This document shows positions 55,819-64,000 of a stretch of 64,000 nt of DNA, in pieces. The position numbers and the translations under genes were made by a program. The DNA comes from Desulfomicrobium baculatum DSM 4028 (lineage in GTDB: Bacteria > Desulfobacterota > Desulfovibrionia > Desulfovibrionales > Desulfomicrobiaceae): the NCBI RefSeq assembly GCF_000023225.1, contig NC_013173.1, positions 684,501-748,500 of the forward strand, written 5' to 3'. Within the stretch, counting starts at the first letter, position 1. Each line of letters begins with the position of its first letter. The notes under the pieces are model-generated. The model saw only the letters and a program-made list of their open reading frames with translations, searched no databases and was not told where the DNA came from.

Positions 55819-56847
55819 ATGACCATGAAATATCCTTCCCTGGACAGATTGCTGGAGAGCATCGGTAGCGTTTTTGACGCCTATTCGGTGGTTCTCTTTT
55901 GCCGCAATTCCGCCGGGACCTTTGATCTGACCACCTCGTTCAGTCTCGGGGATTCCATCCGCAAGGGCACGAAGATCGAGCAGGGCCAGGGCCTGGTGGG
56001 CTGGATTCTCAAGAACAACTCGCCGCTTGTCGTCGAAAAATTCGACGAGAAGAACACTTTTCTGGGCTACTATGGCGCAGAACAGGACGAGCAGATCAAG
56101 GTTTTCGTGGGCTGCCCCCTGCCCGGCGGGAGGGGTGCCCTGTGCATGGACAGCAAGAAGACCTACGCCTTCACCTCCAAGGATCAGCGTCTGTTATCCC
56201 TCTTTGCCGTGGTCGTGGCCGCCATCATCGAAGATGTGGGCGAGGGCGGGGTCTCCAGCCGCGAACAGGCCCTGTATCGTGTGCTGCAGCAGGTGTACGC
56301 CTTGCGTGAGGCGCATCCCAAATGGACGGACTTTTTGAACCGCTATCTGGCGCTTCTGGCCGGGGCCAGCGGTTACGAATACGCCTTCCTCGTGGTCAGC
56401 GACGAATGGGGAAACAACTACCTCCTTGAAGGCAGCAACAAGCCCTTCATGCCCGAAAACGTCTCCGCGCGGCAGTCATTCAGCACGGGCAGCGGACTTT
56501 TGGGCTGGGTATTCAAGAAGAACCAGTCGGTCTTTTTCGGCGACGGCAAGAGCGAGCTGGGGCGCACGCCTCTTTTTGGCCGCGATATCCCGGGCCCGGT
56601 CTTGAACACGCTCATGGCCTTCCCCTTGAAAGTGCATACCCGTTGCCGGGGCGTTCTGGTCTTCGGGGATCGCGAAAGCCGCGTCATCAGCGCTGAAATC
56701 AAGGATTTTGCCAACATGGCCGCGGATTATCTGGCTCTTTTTCTGGAGAATCTGTATCTGAGGAACAAGGTCAGGCGTTTTGCTCCTCCAAGCGTTACCG
56801 ACCCGGGCGACGCCCCCGATTTCGACAATTCCGATTACCACCCTTAA
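55819..56847 (+). CDS. Tandem GAF-domain protein
   Basis: A 342-residue cytoplasmic protein with two GAF-like domains, at about residues 5-140 (GLVGWILKNNSPLVVEKFDE, IKVFVGCPLP) and 165-320 (SGLLGWVFKKNQSVFFGDGK, LMAFPLKVHTRCRGVLVFGD). No output domain follows. The tail is acidic and proline-containing. It ends 16 bases before mreB and may be co-transcribed, which suggests a sensor role linked to cell shape, though this is inference. Confidence 0.8.
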   Translation: MTMKYPSLDRLLESIGSVFDAYSVVLFCRNSAGTFDLTTSFSLGDSIRKGTKIEQGQGLVGWILKNNSPLVVEKFDEKNTFLGYYGAEQDEQIKVFVGCPLPGGRGALCMDSKKTYAFTSKDQRLLSLFAVVVAAIIEDVGEGGVSSREQALYRVLQQVYALREAHPKWTDFLNRYLALLAGASGYEYAFLVVSDEWGNNYLLEGSNKPFMPENVSARQSFSTGSGLLGWVFKKNQSVFFGDGKSELGRTPLFGRDIPGPVLNTLMAFPLKVHTRCRGVLVFGDRESRVISAEIKDFANMAADYLALFLENLYLRNKVRRFAPPSVTDPGDAPDFDNSDYHP

Positions 56848-56863
56848 GTCAGGCAGGGCGAAT

Positions 56864-57889
56864 ATGTTTTTCAGCAAGCTTTTCGGTTTTCTGGGCAAAA
56901 ATCTGGCCATGGACCTCGGCACGGCCAACACGCTCCTGTACTCTCCCAAGGACGGGATCGTGCTCAATGAGCCTTCGGTGGTGGCCCTCGACATCCGCAA
57001 CGACGCCATTCTGGCCGTGGGCCGGGAAGCCAAGGAATATCTCGGCCGCACCCCGGAACGCATCCGCGCCGTGCGCCCCCTGAAGGATGGAGTCATCGCC
57101 GATTTCGAGGTCACCAAGGTCATGATCGCCTATTTCATCAAGAAGGTCATAACCGGCATGCGCATCGTCAAGCCGCGCATGGTCATCTGCGTGCCTGCGG
57201 GGATAACCCAAGTGGAGAAGAGGGCGGTCATCGAGTCGGCGCTGCAGGCCGGCGCGCGGGAGGTCAAACTCATTGAAGAGCCCATGGCGGCGGCCATCGG
57301 CGCGGGTCTGCCCATCCACGAGCCCAGGGGGAACATGGTGGTCGACATCGGCGGCGGCACCACCGAGGTGGCGGTCATTTCGCTTTCCGCCGTGGCCTAT
57401 TCCGAATCCGTGCGCATTGCCGGGGATGAGCTCAACGACGCCATCCAGCGTTACGTGCAGGATGAATTCCAGCTTCTGATCGGCGAGAACATGGCCGAGG
57501 CGGCCAAGATCCATATCGCCTCCGCCGTGCCCCTGCCCGAACCCCTGCAGTACCGGGTGGCGGGCAAGAACCTGGTCGACGGCAACCCCAAATCCATCAT
57601 CCTGAACGACTCCCATGTGCGCGAGGCCATCAAGGAGCCTGTGGCGGCCATCGTCGCGGCCGTGCGCAGGGCCCTGGAAAAGACTCCGCCCGAGCTGGTC
57701 GCGGACATCGCCACCAACGGCCTGCTCCTGGCCGGCGGCGGGGCGCTTTTAAAAGGCCTGGACAAGCTCATCACGCAGCAGAGTTCGCTCATGGTGCATA
57801 TCGACGACGATCCCTTGACCACCGTGGTGCGTGGGACAGGGCGGTCTCTTGAGGACGAGGCGTGTTTTTCGAAGGTCTACATCAACTAG
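56864..57889 (+). CDS. mreB: Rod shape-determining protein MreB
   Basis: A 341-residue bacterial actin: LAMDLGTANTLLY (phosphate 1), MVVDIGGGTTEVAV (phosphate 2) near residue 163, and LLLAGGGALLKGLDKLI (adenosine motif) near 288. An N-terminal amphipathic start MFFSKLFGFLGK fits membrane binding. It organises side-wall synthesis. mreC and mreD do not follow; the next gene is convergent. Its stop overlaps that of the Nudix gene by four bases. Confidence 0.96.
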   Translation: MFFSKLFGFLGKNLAMDLGTANTLLYSPKDGIVLNEPSVVALDIRNDAILAVGREAKEYLGRTPERIRAVRPLKDGVIADFEVTKVMIAYFIKKVITGMRIVKPRMVICVPAGITQVEKRAVIESALQAGAREVKLIEEPMAAAIGAGLPIHEPRGNMVVDIGGGTTEVAVISLSAVAYSESVRIAGDELNDAIQRYVQDEFQLLIGENMAEAAKIHIASAVPLPEPLQYRVAGKNLVDGNPKSIILNDSHVREAIKEPVAAIVAAVRRALEKTPPELVADIATNGLLLAGGGALLKGLDKLITQQSSLMVHIDDDPLTTVVRGTGRSLEDEACFSKVYIN

Positions 57890-58407
57890 CTTCGGTCCGG
57901 GTGATGCAGGCGGGCGTTCCATACGGTCAGAAGCGCCGGGGAGAGCTGGTCCGGGTAGGATGCGGCCAAGGCGCCAAGTTCGTCCGGGTCCACGGCCAAA
58001 AAAGAGAGGTCCTGCAGCAGGAGCCGGGTGTCTTGGCTTGAAAGCCCGGCGGAAAAGACCTCCACGATTTCGTTGCCCGTTCCCGCCCCTTCGGTCAGGG
58101 TCAGCGCATGCCGCAGATTTCCGGTCAGGTCGGCCGCAACGGGGGGCAGATGCCGTTCGGCGGCCTCCTCTGCGGCCTCTTTGGCCCCGATGTGCCCGCA
58201 GCCCACGATGTCCCAGCGCCCCGGGTACAGGGGATGGCTTTTGCTCAACCTGCGCAGCATGAGGCGGCCTTTGACATCCGTCAGCATGAGCAGAAAACCC
58301 CTGTGCTTTAGTCCCTGCAGATGGACCTGCTCCGAAGCCATGATGGCCAGGGGCAGGTTGTTTTCGTCCACGACGTAGATTTTTTCCAGGCCTGTTTCCA
58401 ATGACAT
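57886..58407 (-). CDS. Nudix-fold protein with degenerate Nudix box
   Basis: A 173-residue protein with a Nudix fold resembling the YfcD/IPP-isomerase-like group (IYVVDENNLPL, RGFLLMLTDVKGRLMLRR, GRWDIVGCGHIGAKEAAEEA). The Nudix box begins normally (G-x5-E) but the REUxEE part reads RHLPPV, so the metal-binding glutamates are missing. Hydrolase activity is therefore doubtful; it may be a binding protein. It overlaps the mreB stop. Confidence 0.82.
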   Translation of the reverse strand: MSLETGLEKIYVVDENNLPLAIMASEQVHLQGLKHRGFLLMLTDVKGRLMLRRLSKSHPLYPGRWDIVGCGHIGAKEAAEEAAERHLPPVAADLTGNLRHALTLTEGAGTGNEIVEVFSAGLSSQDTRLLLQDLSFLAVDPDELGALAASYPDQLSPALLTVWNARLHHPDRS

Positions 58408-58432
58408 GAATTTCCGCTGTTACGAGGTGTGA

Positions 58433-58891
58433 ATGGTTGAGCCGGGTCTTGAGCTGCGTCTCTTGGGTCCGAAAGATGCTTCGGCGCTGGCCGCCCTGGA
58501 AGCCCAGGTCTTTGCCGACGCCTGGGACGCGGAGCATTTCCGGGCGCTGCTGGGGCAGGACCGTTTTGTGGCCGTGGGGGCTTTTGACCATGCCGGGTTG
58601 TGCGCGTATCTGACAGCGTACAGTGTGGCGGGTGAGCTTGAAATAGTCAACGTGGCGGTGGCCGCCGAGCTGCGCGGGCAAGGAATCGGCCGGTCGCTGC
58701 TGCTTTTTTTTCTGGAGCAGGGGCGATTGCGCGGCGCAGCCCGCGCTGTTCTTGAGGTCCGCAGCGGCAACGCTGCTGCCAGGGCTCTTTACGCGAGCTG
58801 CGGTTTTGTGCAGGTGGGGGTGCGCAGGGCGTATTACGCCGACAGTGGCGAGGATGCCCTGGTGCTGGAGTGGACGCCGTGCCCAGACTGA
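58433..58891 (+). CDS. rimI: Ribosomal protein S18 alanine N-acetyltransferase RimI-like
   Basis: A 152-residue GNAT acetyltransferase with the acetyl-CoA loop VAAELRGQGIGRSLL near residues 74-88 and the RimI-type VLEVRSGNAAARALYASCGF near 107-126. It probably acetylates the N-terminus of protein S18; some relatives modify other proteins. The end overlaps the start of the methyltransferase gene. Confidence 0.85.
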   Translation: MVEPGLELRLLGPKDASALAALEAQVFADAWDAEHFRALLGQDRFVAVGAFDHAGLCAYLTAYSVAGELEIVNVAVAAELRGQGIGRSLLLFFLEQGRLRGAARAVLEVRSGNAAARALYASCGFVQVGVRRAYYADSGEDALVLEWTPCPD

Positions 58892-59547
58892 TTAAAGATC
58901 CGCAGGCGTATTTTCGCGCCCTGGTCCCGGACCGGCCGCAAGGCGATCTGCTGCTGGCAGCGGCGGCCGCCCAGCGCGGGGTGCCGGTCATCGGGCCGGT
59001 CATGGGCAGCCTGCTTGCGCTTTTGTGCCGGGTCATGGGCGCGGTGCGCGTGCTCGAGCTGGGCTCGGCCGTGGGGTATTCCACGGCCTTTCTGGCCCGG
59101 GCCATGCGGGACACGGGCGGCTTTGCCTTGAGCGTGGACATGCACGAGGCACACTGCCGGGAGGCCCGCGCCAACCTTGCGTCTTTCGGGCTTGGCGAGC
59201 GTTGCGCCGTGCTGTGCGCCGACGCCCGTGCTCTGCCTTTTGGGCGCGCAGGCTTTGATCTGGTTTTTCTGGATGTGGACCAGCGTTACTATGCAGAGCT
59301 TGAGTCCGTCTGTTATCGCCTGCTGCGGCCCGGTGGGCTGCTGGTCGCGGACAACACCGCCTTTGCCGACGCCGATGCCTTCAACATGCTGATTCAGGAC
59401 GGCGGGCGCTGGGACGCGGTCAATATTTACGCATTTTTACCGAATCATGCGCCGGAACAGGACGGAATCTGTCTGGCGCGCAAGAAACAAACAGGAGAAG
59501 CAAAAAATGATAGTCATGGAAACTTCCAAAGGGACGATGAAGATTGA
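58879..59547 (+). CDS. Class I SAM-dependent O-methyltransferase
   Basis: A 222-residue protein of the caffeoyl-CoA O-methyltransferase-like family: [20 protein letters not shown] (SAM motif I), [17 protein letters not shown], and [16 protein letters not shown]. The substrate is unknown. GTG 58879 follows GGAG by eight bases; GTG 58870 is possible. The last about 13 residues run into the cyclophilin gene by 41 bases. Confidence 0.85.
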   Translation: MPRLIKDPQAYFRALVPDRPQGDLLLAAAAAQRGVPVIGPVMGSLLALLCRVMGAVRVLELGSAVGYSTAFLARAMRDTGGFALSVDMHEAHCREARANLASFGLGERCAVLCADARALPFGRAGFDLVFLDVDQRYYAELESVCYRLLRPGGLLVADNTAFADADAFNMLIQDGGRWDAVNIYAFLPNHAPEQDGICLARKKQTGEAKNDSHGNFQRDDED

Positions 59548-59992
59548 ACTTTTCGCGGACAAGGCCCCTGTGACCTGCGAGAACTTCCTTCATTACGTGC
59601 GCGAAGGCTTTTACGACGGCACGATCTTTCATCGCGTCATCCCCAACTTCATGATCCAGGGCGGCGGGATGACCGAGACCATGAGTGAGAAAAAGACGGG
59701 CAAGCCGATCAAGAACGAAGCCGACAATGGACTCAAAAACCAGCGCGGCACCCTGGCCATGGCCCGCACCCAGGCTGTGGACAGCGCGACCTCCCAGTTC
59801 TTCATCAATCTGCGCGACAACGTGTTTCTGGATCACGGTTCGCGGGATTTCGGCTATTGCGTGTTCGCCCAGGTGGTCGAAGGGATCGAGGTCATGGACG
59901 AGATCGCGGGCGTGCCCACGGGCAGCTTCGGATTTCACCAGGACGTGCCCAAGGAGCCGGTTATCATCACCCGCGTCAGCGTAGAGGAATAA
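59507..59992 (+). CDS. ppiB: Peptidyl-prolyl cis-trans isomerase, cyclophilin type
   Basis: A 161-residue cytoplasmic cyclophilin (no signal peptide). It shows [20 protein letters not shown] with the catalytic arginine, MIQGGGMTE, and [15 protein letters not shown]. It accelerates proline isomerisation in protein folding. GGAG lies eight bases before ATG 59507. The gene lies between the O-methyltransferase and the YheT-like hydrolase. Confidence 0.93.
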   Translation: MIVMETSKGTMKIELFADKAPVTCENFLHYVREGFYDGTIFHRVIPNFMIQGGGMTETMSEKKTGKPIKNEADNGLKNQRGTLAMARTQAVDSATSQFFINLRDNVFLDHGSRDFGYCVFAQVVEGIEVMDEIAGVPTGSFGFHQDVPKEPVIITRVSVEE

Positions 59993-59995
59993 CAG

Positions 59996-60970
59996 GTGGT
60001 GCGGCTTGCGACCGCGTTTCCCTTTTCCTCGGGACATGTGCAGACCCTTTTTCCGCCTTTCTTCCGCCCCATGGCGGACGCGTGCTACGAGCGGGAGCGC
60101 TTTGAGACATCGGACGGCGATTTCGTGGATCTGGACTGGTCCCGGGGAGACGGGAGCGAAGGCCTTGCGTTCATCTTGCACGGCCTGGAAGGACACTCCA
60201 GGCGCAAGTACGTGCTCGGAATGGTCAAGGCTGCGCGCGAGCACGGACTTGACGCCGTGGCCATGAACTTCAGGGGCTGCAGCGGGGAGCCGAATCGCAA
60301 GGTGGCCATGTACCATTCGGGTTGGACCCGCGACCTGCATGAGGTCCTGCTCATGATTGCGTCCATGGGATGCTACCGGAGCGTGGACCTAGTCGGATTC
60401 AGCCTCGGGGGAAACGTCGTTCTCAAGTATCTCGGGGAGGATGCATTGATCATTCCCCAAATTGTGCGCGGGGCCGCGGCCATATCCGTGCCGTGCGACC
60501 TGGAGGATTCGGCCCGGGCTCTGGCGCGTCCCCAGTGCGCACTCTATACCCGCTATCTGCTTGACCAGTTGCGAAAGAAGATTATTGAAAAGAGTCGGCT
60601 TTTTCCGGGAGCGCTTGACGTGAAGGGCGTGGAGAAACTGCGCACCTTTCGCCAGTTTGACGACCGCTTCACGGCTCCCCTGCACGGATTCCGCGACGCG
60701 CTGGACTACTGGCGCCGCTCCAGTTCGCGGCAATATCTGTCCGGGATCGATCGGCGGACCTGTATCATCAATGCCGCCAACGATCCTTTCCTGGGGCCGG
60801 GCTGCTTTCCTCATGACGAGGTCCGCGCCAACGAAAGCCTCACCCTGTTTACTCCCCCGACCGGCGGGCATGTGGGTTTCGTGGGTTCGGGCCGGGGCGG
60901 GATGTACTGGTCGGAATGGATGACCATGCGATTTTTGCTGCAACGGCCCGCCGCGCGCGTGCAGGAATGA
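59996..60970 (+). CDS. Alpha/beta hydrolase, YheT family
   Basis: A 324-residue hydrolase with the oxyanion HG region FILHGLEGHSRRKY near residues 60-73, NFRGCSGEPNR near 91, the nucleophile elbow GFSLGGNV near 137, and a C-terminal histidine in TGGHVGFVG. These match COG0429 (YheT) proteins of unclear substrate. Two GTG codons (59996 and 59999) can start it; GAGG is eight bases from the first. Confidence 0.88.
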   Translation: MVRLATAFPFSSGHVQTLFPPFFRPMADACYERERFETSDGDFVDLDWSRGDGSEGLAFILHGLEGHSRRKYVLGMVKAAREHGLDAVAMNFRGCSGEPNRKVAMYHSGWTRDLHEVLLMIASMGCYRSVDLVGFSLGGNVVLKYLGEDALIIPQIVRGAAAISVPCDLEDSARALARPQCALYTRYLLDQLRKKIIEKSRLFPGALDVKGVEKLRTFRQFDDRFTAPLHGFRDALDYWRRSSSRQYLSGIDRRTCIINAANDPFLGPGCFPHDEVRANESLTLFTPPTGGHVGFVGSGRGGMYWSEWMTMRFLLQRPAARVQE

Positions 60971-61064
60971 GGCTCCGGTTGCACCTGCGTGGACAGATGT
61001 GCAGCCTCTTGCGCGTCGCCGTTCTGTGCAAGATTTTTTTCCTTTCCGATCAGGGGATTGGCTC

Positions 61065-61080
61065 TGGCATGATCGATGCT
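61065..61080 (+). promoter_or_regulatory. Sigma-54-like promoter before degP
   Basis: TGGCATGATCGATGCT places GG and GC at the -24/-12 spacing (10 bases between), 36 bases upstream of the degP start. Two positions differ from the usual TGGCAC-N5-TTGC form, so the match is suggestive only. Confidence 0.35.
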
Positions 61081-61115
61081 TTTTTCAAGCTGTCACTACG
61101 ATACGGAGGTCTCTC

Positions 61116-62537
61116 ATGAAATATGCACTTCGACTCTTTACCATTATGTTCGTGTTTCTGGCCTCGGCCTCCATGGCTGCGCAGTTGCCGGATTTCACGG
61201 AGCTCGCGGAAAAGTCGGGCCAGGCGGTGGTTAACATCAGTACGGTCAAGCTCGTGAAAAATCAGGGCAACATGCAGCAGTTTTTCCCGAGGGGGCCACA
61301 GGGACAGCACCCGTTCGGAGATTTTTTCGACCAGTTCGAGCGTTTTTTCGGAGAGCAGGGGCAAGGAACTCCGCGTGAACAGCGTTCTCTGGGATCGGGT
61401 TTCGTCTTCTCCGCCGACGGGTACATCGTCACCAACAATCACGTCATCGAGGGCGCGGATTCCATCAAGGTCAACCTCCAGGTCGACAAGAACGGAGACC
61501 GTTCCTACGACGCCGAGGTCATCGGGACGGACAAGGAGACGGATCTGGCGCTGCTGAAGATCAAGGCCGACAAGCCGTTGCCGTACCTCGCCTTTGGTGA
61601 CTCCGACGTGCTCAAGGTCGGGCAATGGGTCATGGCCATCGGCAACCCCTTTGGCCTTGATCATACCGTCACGGCCGGAATTGTCAGCGCCAAGGGGCGC
61701 ACCATCGGCGCCGGTCCCTACGACAACTTCATCCAGACCGACGCCTCCATCAACCCCGGCAACAGCGGTGGTCCGCTCATCGACCTGGACGGAAAGGTCA
61801 TCGGCATCAATACGGCCATCGTTGCTTCGGGTCAGGGCATCGGTTTTGCCATCCCCAGCGATCTGGCCAGACAGGTCATTGAGCAGCTCAAGGAATACAA
61901 GAGCGTGAAGCGCGGCTGGCTCGGCGTGTCCATCCAGAATGTGGACGAGAACTCCGCCAAGGCCTTGGGCCTTGACCAGGCCAGCGGCGCCCTGGTCTCG
62001 TCCGTGACTGTCGGAGACCCGGCGGAAAAGGCCGGAATCAAGGCAGGAGACGTCATTGTCGCGGTGGATGGAGTGTCGGTGGCCGACGCCGGCGATCTGA
62101 CCCGCAAGATCGGCGACCTCTTGCCCGGCGTGAAGATCACGCTTTCGGTCTGGCGCGAAGGCAAGACCGTCACGATCCCTCTGGTTCTGGGTGAGCGCAG
62201 CGCGGAGAAGGTCGCTCAGGGCCGGCCCGGCGCTCCTGGCAGCCAGGGCGAGGATGTCCTGGGCCTGAGCGTTCGGCCCGTGGCCGAGGCCGAGGCGAAG
62301 GCGCTGGAACTCGACCGGGCCCAGGGGCTTCTGGTGGTTGAAGTGAGCGAGGGATCCCCGGCTGCGCAAAACGACTTGAGCGCAGGGGATGTCATCCTTG
62401 AAGCCAACGGCAAGGCCGTGAACACGGTCAAGGCCCTCAAGGACGTGATCGAAGGCGATGGCAAGGAAAAGGGCGTCGTCATGCTGCTGGTCAAGCGCCA
62501 GGGTCGCAACGTGTTCCGCACCGTGCCCCTTTCCTAG
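61116..62537 (+). CDS. degP: DegP/HtrA-type periplasmic serine protease
   Basis: A 473-residue Do-type protease with a signal peptide (about residues 1-21). The triad is visible: His in IVTNNHVIEG near 108, Asp in KETDLALLKI near 145, Ser in INPGNSGGPLI near 216. Two PDZ domains follow (about 260-355 and 375-470). It degrades or refolds damaged envelope proteins. A glycine/phenylalanine-rich loop near 48-85 precedes the protease core. GGAGG lies six bases before ATG 61116; an upstream open frame from 60999 is not protein-like. Confidence 0.95.
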   Translation: MKYALRLFTIMFVFLASASMAAQLPDFTELAEKSGQAVVNISTVKLVKNQGNMQQFFPRGPQGQHPFGDFFDQFERFFGEQGQGTPREQRSLGSGFVFSADGYIVTNNHVIEGADSIKVNLQVDKNGDRSYDAEVIGTDKETDLALLKIKADKPLPYLAFGDSDVLKVGQWVMAIGNPFGLDHTVTAGIVSAKGRTIGAGPYDNFIQTDASINPGNSGGPLIDLDGKVIGINTAIVASGQGIGFAIPSDLARQVIEQLKEYKSVKRGWLGVSIQNVDENSAKALGLDQASGALVSSVTVGDPAEKAGIKAGDVIVAVDGVSVADAGDLTRKIGDLLPGVKITLSVWREGKTVTIPLVLGERSAEKVAQGRPGAPGSQGEDVLGLSVRPVAEAEAKALELDRAQGLLVVEVSEGSPAAQNDLSAGDVILEANGKAVNTVKALKDVIEGDGKEKGVVMLLVKRQGRNVFRTVPLS

Positions 62538-62564
62538 TTCGGACGCGCAGGGAGTTTTGCTACG

Positions 62565-63458
62565 ATGAGCACGGTCTGGAAGCTGCACGCCGGGTGCAAG
62601 GTCAACCTCTATCTGGACATCGTCGGGGTGCGGGAAGATGGCTATCATGAGATTGAGAGCCTCTTCTATCCGCTCCCCGCTCCCTGCGACATCCTGAATG
62701 TGGGGCTGACTCGCGGCCAGGGTCTGCGCCTGACCTGCACGGCCGCGGTACTGGAAACCGAGGAGAACATCCTGGCCAGGGCATACTCCGGATTTGCCGG
62801 GGCCACGGGCTTTGCTCCGGGCGTGTCGGTGCACCTCGATAAGAATATCCCCATGGGCGCAGGGCTTGGCGGCGGCAGCAGCGATGCGGCCGCTTTCCTG
62901 TCCTGGCTCAATGCCCGGGCCGGCGAGCTGGCCCTGTCCACGACCGAGCTGGCCAGGCTCGCGTTGACCCTGGGGGCCGATGTGCCCTTTTTTTTAGGCA
63001 AGGAGCCGGCCTGGGTCACGGGAATCGGCGAAAAGATCACGCCGGTGTCCTGCGATTTGGCGGACTACACGATGCTGGTGGTCAGCCCCGGGGTGCACGT
63101 CGACACGAGATGGGCCTACAGGCGCTGGGACGAGATGTTTGAAAGCGCAAGGGTGCGTCCAAGAAAAGAGTTGACACCCGAAAACAGCCCTATTATGAGT
63201 CTTTGCTTCACGAAACCGCCCAAGCTTTGGAATGGATTTGAAGAAGTTGTTTTTCATGAATTTCCAACGCTTTACGAGGTTAAAAAACACATACTGAATC
63301 ACTTTCCGGACGCCTGCGTCATGAGTGGAAGCGGTTCGAGTTTTGTGGCTCTTTTTTCTTCTCCGCAGAGTGCTGTCCGATGTGCCGGCGACATGCGGGC
63401 CAGGGGACACGCCTGCTTCGCGAGCAGATCTGGAGAGCCGCTTGTCATGGACTCGTGA
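62565..63458 (+). CDS. ispE: 4-diphosphocytidyl-2-C-methyl-D-erythritol kinase
   Basis: A 297-residue GHMP kinase: N-terminal HAGCKVNLYLDIVGVREDGYHEI, the ATP loop IPMGAGLGGGSSDAAAFL near residues 97-113, and the C-terminal MSGSGSSFVALF near 250. It acts in the MEP isoprenoid pathway. As in many bacteria it precedes prs, with a tRNA gene between. Confidence 0.95.
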   Translation: MSTVWKLHAGCKVNLYLDIVGVREDGYHEIESLFYPLPAPCDILNVGLTRGQGLRLTCTAAVLETEENILARAYSGFAGATGFAPGVSVHLDKNIPMGAGLGGGSSDAAAFLSWLNARAGELALSTTELARLALTLGADVPFFLGKEPAWVTGIGEKITPVSCDLADYTMLVVSPGVHVDTRWAYRRWDEMFESARVRPRKELTPENSPIMSLCFTKPPKLWNGFEEVVFHEFPTLYEVKKHILNHFPDACVMSGSGSSFVALFSSPQSAVRCAGDMRARGHACFASRSGEPLVMDS

Positions 63459-63476
63459 AGGGTGAAGGTCGGGCTG

Positions 63477-63508
63477 CGGGTCTGAAAACCCGGCGCTCTT
63501 TTTCTTTT
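63477..63508 (+). terminator. Weak terminator-like hairpin after ispE
   Basis: CGGGT (63477-63481) pairs with ACCCG (63488-63492) around CTGAAA, followed by a T-rich run (63498-63508). The stem is short, so partial readthrough into the tRNA and prs is likely. Confidence 0.4.
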
Positions 63509-63550
63509 ACTTGAGGAAGCCGCGGGCCGAACAGGCCGGGCGACCTATGT

Positions 63551-63626
63551 TGGGGCGTCGCCAAGCTGGCAAGGCAACGGATTTTGGTTCCGTCATCCGG
63601 AGGTTCGAATCCTCCCGCCCCAGCCA
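63551..63626 (+). tRNA. tRNA-Gln (anticodon TTG)
   Basis: A complete 76-base cloverleaf. The acceptor TGGGGCG pairs with CGCCCCA, the D-arm is GCC...GGC, the anticodon stem ACGGA/TCCGT holds loop TTTTGGT with anticodon TTG, and the T-arm is GGAGG-TTCGAAT-CCTCC. The discriminator is G and the 3' CCA is encoded. It reads CAA and, by wobble, CAG. It lies between ispE and prs. Confidence 0.97.
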
Positions 63627-63647
63627 TTTTTTATCAAAGGACAGATT

Positions 63648-64000
63648 ATGCCACGCATGGGCGAGCTGAAAATCGTCACGGGAACCGCCAATCCGGCTTT
63701 GGCTGCCCGCATTTGTGACCATCTGGGCTGCAAGTTGACTCATTCTCTGGTCGACAAGTTCAGCGACGGAGAGATCCGCGTCGAGATGGGCGATAACGTT
63801 CGGGGTGACGATGTGTACGTGGTGCAATCCACCTGCGCTCCGGTCAATCACAACCTCATGGAACTCTGTCTGATGCTCGACGCTTTGAAGCGTGCTAGCG
63901 CAGGCCGGGTCACGGCGGTGGTGCCGTATTTCGGCTACGCGCGTCAGGACCGGAAAGTCGTGCCCAGGGCGCCGATCAGCGCCAAGCTGGTGGCCGATTT
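63648..64000 (+). CDS. prs: Ribose-phosphate pyrophosphokinase (partial, N-terminal part)
   Basis: The gene runs off the right edge; 117 residues are visible. Characteristic motifs are [60 protein letters not shown] and [20 protein letters not shown], the ATP-binding region. It makes PRPP for nucleotide, histidine and tryptophan synthesis. AAGGA lies about seven bases before the ATG, 21 bases after the tRNA. Confidence 0.95.
   Translation, partial: MPRMGELKIVTGTANPALAARICDHLGCKLTHSLVDKFSDGEIRVEMGDNVRGDDVYVVQSTCAPVNHNLMELCLMLDALKRASAGRVTAVVPYFGYARQDRKVVPRAPISAKLVAD

Noticed and set aside
61050-62834. Long minus-strand frame (594 codons) opposite degP and ispE
   Set aside because: Antisense shadow; both plus-strand genes have clear catalytic motifs.

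Overview
This window reads as chromosomal core sequence from an anaerobic, sulfate-reducing-type deltaproteobacterium, most likely a member of the Desulfovibrionales close to Desulfomicrobium. That placement is inference from gene content: NfnAB electron-bifurcating transhydrogenase, a TRAP carboxylate transporter, a fused homocysteine methyltransferase/MTHF reductase, a probable selenoprotein, GC-rich codon use, and many Desulfovibrio-style proteins. No rRNA is present to confirm it. I see no insertion sequence, prophage, integrase or CRISPR array. The only strong compositional break is the AT-rich stretch at about 5.69-6.06 kb.

Layout. 1-2.8 kb: end of a branched-chain amino acid ABC operon (livHMGF). 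3.1-5.3 kb: nfnAB. 5.3-9.05 kb: a 780-bp regulatory region rich in palindromes, then a TRAP transporter operon (dctPQM). 9.1-12.3 kb (minus): znuA-znuC-znuB-zur, with znuB broken by a one-base frameshift; Zur-like boxes lie before znuA. 12.4-15.1 kb: ferredoxin-nitroreductase fusion and bifunctional metH/metF gene. 15.1-24 kb (minus): SH3/DUF6515 exported protein, a sigma-54 two-component pair, an ABC permease/ATPase pair without a binding protein, and a FecR - OmpA - CHASE2/HD-GYP cassette. 24.4-33.9 kb: recQ-cca, a propeller protein, two minus-strand genes, deoC-deoB, an AI-2E-family permease and an atypical receiver protein. 34-38.9 kb: an SPFH/zinc-ribbon gene pair, pyrR, dapA, dapF.

38.9-46 kb (minus) is the most interesting part. 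A tight gene string runs PilZ protein, CBS protein, lnt, prfB (with the +1 programmed frameshift), GGDEF protein, MinD/FlhG-like ATPase, and a secreted UshA-like protein whose frame is interrupted by a single TGA in a CPxU motif followed by a hairpin, i.e. a probable selenoprotein. Two separate UGA recoding events, one of them in the gene for the UGA release factor, therefore sit in one gene string.

46.2-49 kb (minus): hybrid histidine kinase and radical SAM protein. 49.2-52.1 kb: DUF2868 membrane protein and DUF3482 GTPase. 52.1-55.6 kb (minus): rsmE, gcvT and a 570-residue protein of unknown function. 55.8-64 kb: GAF protein, mreB, a degenerate Nudix protein, rimI, an O-methyltransferase, cyclophilin, a YheT-like hydrolase, degP/htrA, ispE, tRNA-Gln(TTG) and the start of prs.

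C-di-GMP signalling is represented by a possible writer (GGDEF with an I-site), eraser (HD-GYP) and effector (PilZ). Envelope maintenance (lnt, degP, mreB, OmpA/FecR) and zinc homeostasis are the other themes.
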